DNA from: Rhizophagus irregularis
Taxonomy: Eukaryota > Glomeromycota > Glomeromycetes > Glomerales > Glomeraceae
DNA length: 64,000 bases
Direction: 5' to 3'
Assembly (NCBI RefSeq): GCF_026210795.1
Contig: NC_089453.1
Coordinates: 3,040,501 to 3,104,500 of the forward strand
Positions 62,930 to 64,000 of the stretch are shown one piece after another (positions within the stretch are counted from its first letter, which is position 1; each line of letters begins with the position of its first letter). The translations under genes were made by a program, and so were the position numbers. The notes beneath the pieces were generated by a model. That model ran no database searches and was not told the DNA's origin. It worked only from the letters and a program-made list of their open reading frames with translations.

Positions 62930-63442
62930 TTTTTGTTCTATCAAATCGAGTACTAATTTATAGTTACCTAATCTTCAATTGCCGAATATATTTTTTCCAA
63001 AGATCCGTGCTCCTACCCGGTTATATCTCTATGGCTCTACAGGCCTTCTAGGGACTTACCTGCTAATAACTTACCTGGTTTGCTATCTCATTGCTTCCAA
63101 TAGGAAAATGAATGGAATCCTGTACGTGTGGAAGATGTGGAAGATGTGGAGGATCTGGGGGGTAAAATCAAAACTTTTTTCTGGGGGGATCCCTCTCCCG
63201 ATTTTTTTAAAACGTCCTCCACATCCTCCACATCCTCCACACTTCTCCGATTCCCTCTTATTTTCCTCTCTTTTCCCTTATTTTATCCTTTTTTGTTATA
63301 TATTTTTGTGGAGGATCTATGTGGAGAATTGTGGAGGATCTATGGGGGGTTCCCTACCTCATGGAGGAGGGATGTAAGTACTGCGAGGCCGTGAGGCTGA
63401 GGTGGGGTGAGCGCTAGCGAGACACACTACCAGCCCGATGAC
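62925..63442 (-). repeat. Right terminal inverted repeat
   Basis: Mirror of 38756-39280, seven bases shorter. It contains the same GTGGAGGAT and TCCTCCACA arrays and the promoter motif. It ends CTACCAGCCCGATGAC followed by ACAAT. Confidence 0.92.
62969..62980 (-). promoter_or_regulatory. AATTGAAGATTA motif in right TIR
   Basis: Mirror copy of the motif at 39224, upstream of the F-box-like gene starting at 62929. Confidence 0.6.
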
Positions 63443-64000
63443 ACAATAAAAGATTTTAAGATGGTGAGATCTTTTATTCGCCACTCAACTCCTGTGCATG
63501 TTGGCTTGACTAAGTACAAAAATGTACAAAAAGATTAGTGCACTCACTAAGCAAGTAACCCTTACAGTCATTCAAAGTCTGATGATAAACATGAAATTAC
63601 CTACTTGGGGATGGTTTTGTAAGTTACGGATTTTCCCAACGTAACCTGAAAAATGTCACAAAAAATCACGTGGGATTTTTACCGGCGTCACGCACTTCTT
63701 TGTTTCCATTTTTCATAAGTATCTGAGGGACAGAAATTTTTTTTAGTAACAAAATCCTACTCATCACGCACTATACGTCACATGTGCGCACACTTAATTT
63801 CAGTCAAGTTCCGTAATGCCGGCCATTTTCATGACATTTTTTTCAGGCGCTGTATAGTCAAGTTGCTGTTACTGCGCCACACAATAAAGCGAAGTAGTTG
63901 TTTGTTTTTGACCGACTTTTGTTGTTCGTATGGACCGTCCTGCCATCTTTTTTTTTGTTAGGAGAGTTTAGAACTTGGAAACAACATTATTACTAGCCTT
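63443..64000. other. Right flank of the large element
   Basis: Begins with the ACAAT duplication. A small inverted repeat AAAAGATTT…GAGATCTTTT lies at about 63449-63476. No gene is supported in the remaining 550 bp, which includes GC-richer patches near 63670-63840. Confidence 0.5.

Larger units (their letters stand above)
38756..63442 (+). mobile_element. Polinton/Maverick-like self-synthesising DNA transposon
   Basis: The element is bounded by 525- and 518-bp terminal inverted repeats and the direct repeat ACAAT (38751-38755, 63443-63447). It carries SF3 helicase, protein-primed-type PolB, A32-like packaging ATPase and chromodomain integrase genes, the diagnostic Polinton set plus a helicase as in Polinton-like viruses. 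Unusually, a Gag/retropepsin pair lies where capsid genes would be expected. Gene GC is clearly higher than host DNA. Excluding the nested Ty3 element and its duplicated 4 bp, the length is about 15.1 kb, normal for Polintons. Several genes are broken, so this copy is probably not autonomous. An alternative end one base further out would give imperfect 6-bp duplications (CAACAA/CAATAA). Confidence 0.9.

Overview
The window reads as nuclear DNA of a filamentous fungus, most likely an arbuscular-mycorrhizal Glomeromycete of the Rhizophagus type. This is inferred from very AT-rich DNA, short GT-AG introns with T-rich acceptors, a WD-like/TRP-like channel gene, a Crinkler-like relic, a local expansion of an orphan gene family, and dense transposon debris. 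No RNA gene and no CRISPR array was found.

Left part (1-38.7 kb), host DNA. An eight-exon gene at 2216-6364 encodes a TRP-like ion channel of about 1197 residues. A six-exon gene at 16276-17174 encodes a small orphan protein of about 135 residues. Between 10 and 34 kb lie eight members of one orphan family: five open reading frames and three relics. Two of them sit in a tandem duplication (25.1-27.5 kb and 27.7-32.1 kb), and one duplicate is decaying through frameshifts. A broken FAD-monooxygenase gene lies near 34.4-34.7 kb. Several MITEs can be delimited from their inverted repeats. One family with CCCTATA ends occurs three times (1-290, 27839-29597, 35340-37700). One copy carries a SINE-like insert and another a TA-flanked MITE, and related copies preserve the matching empty sites.

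Right part (38756-63442): a 24.7-kb Polinton/Maverick-like DNA transposon with 0.52-kb terminal inverted repeats and ACAAT direct repeats outside. It encodes a superfamily-3 helicase, a protein-primed-type family B DNA polymerase, an A32/FtsK-type packaging ATPase, a chromodomain integrase, a DUF5679-like zinc protein, two F-box-like proteins, a protein with NPxTGRxI motifs and several orphans. I see no double-jelly-roll capsid gene and no adenovirus-type protease. Where a capsid module would be expected there is a retrotransposon-type Gag followed by a retropepsin, with no reverse transcriptase. A 9.6-kb Ty3-type LTR element (49562-59133, TSD ACGC) has inserted into the gag gene; it lacks reverse transcriptase and RNase H. 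Without it the element would be about 15.1 kb.

Most genes of the DNA transposon have the motif AATTGAAGATAAC, or a close variant, 28-72 nt upstream of their ATG, and T-runs follow most stop codons. This looks like a virus-style transcription code carried by the element. Both terminal genes start from the same ATG inside the TIR. The copy is decaying: polymerase codon 13 is a stop, and the integrase and protease are frameshifted. The main discovery candidate is this Polinton-like element with a Gag/retropepsin module and its own promoter code.
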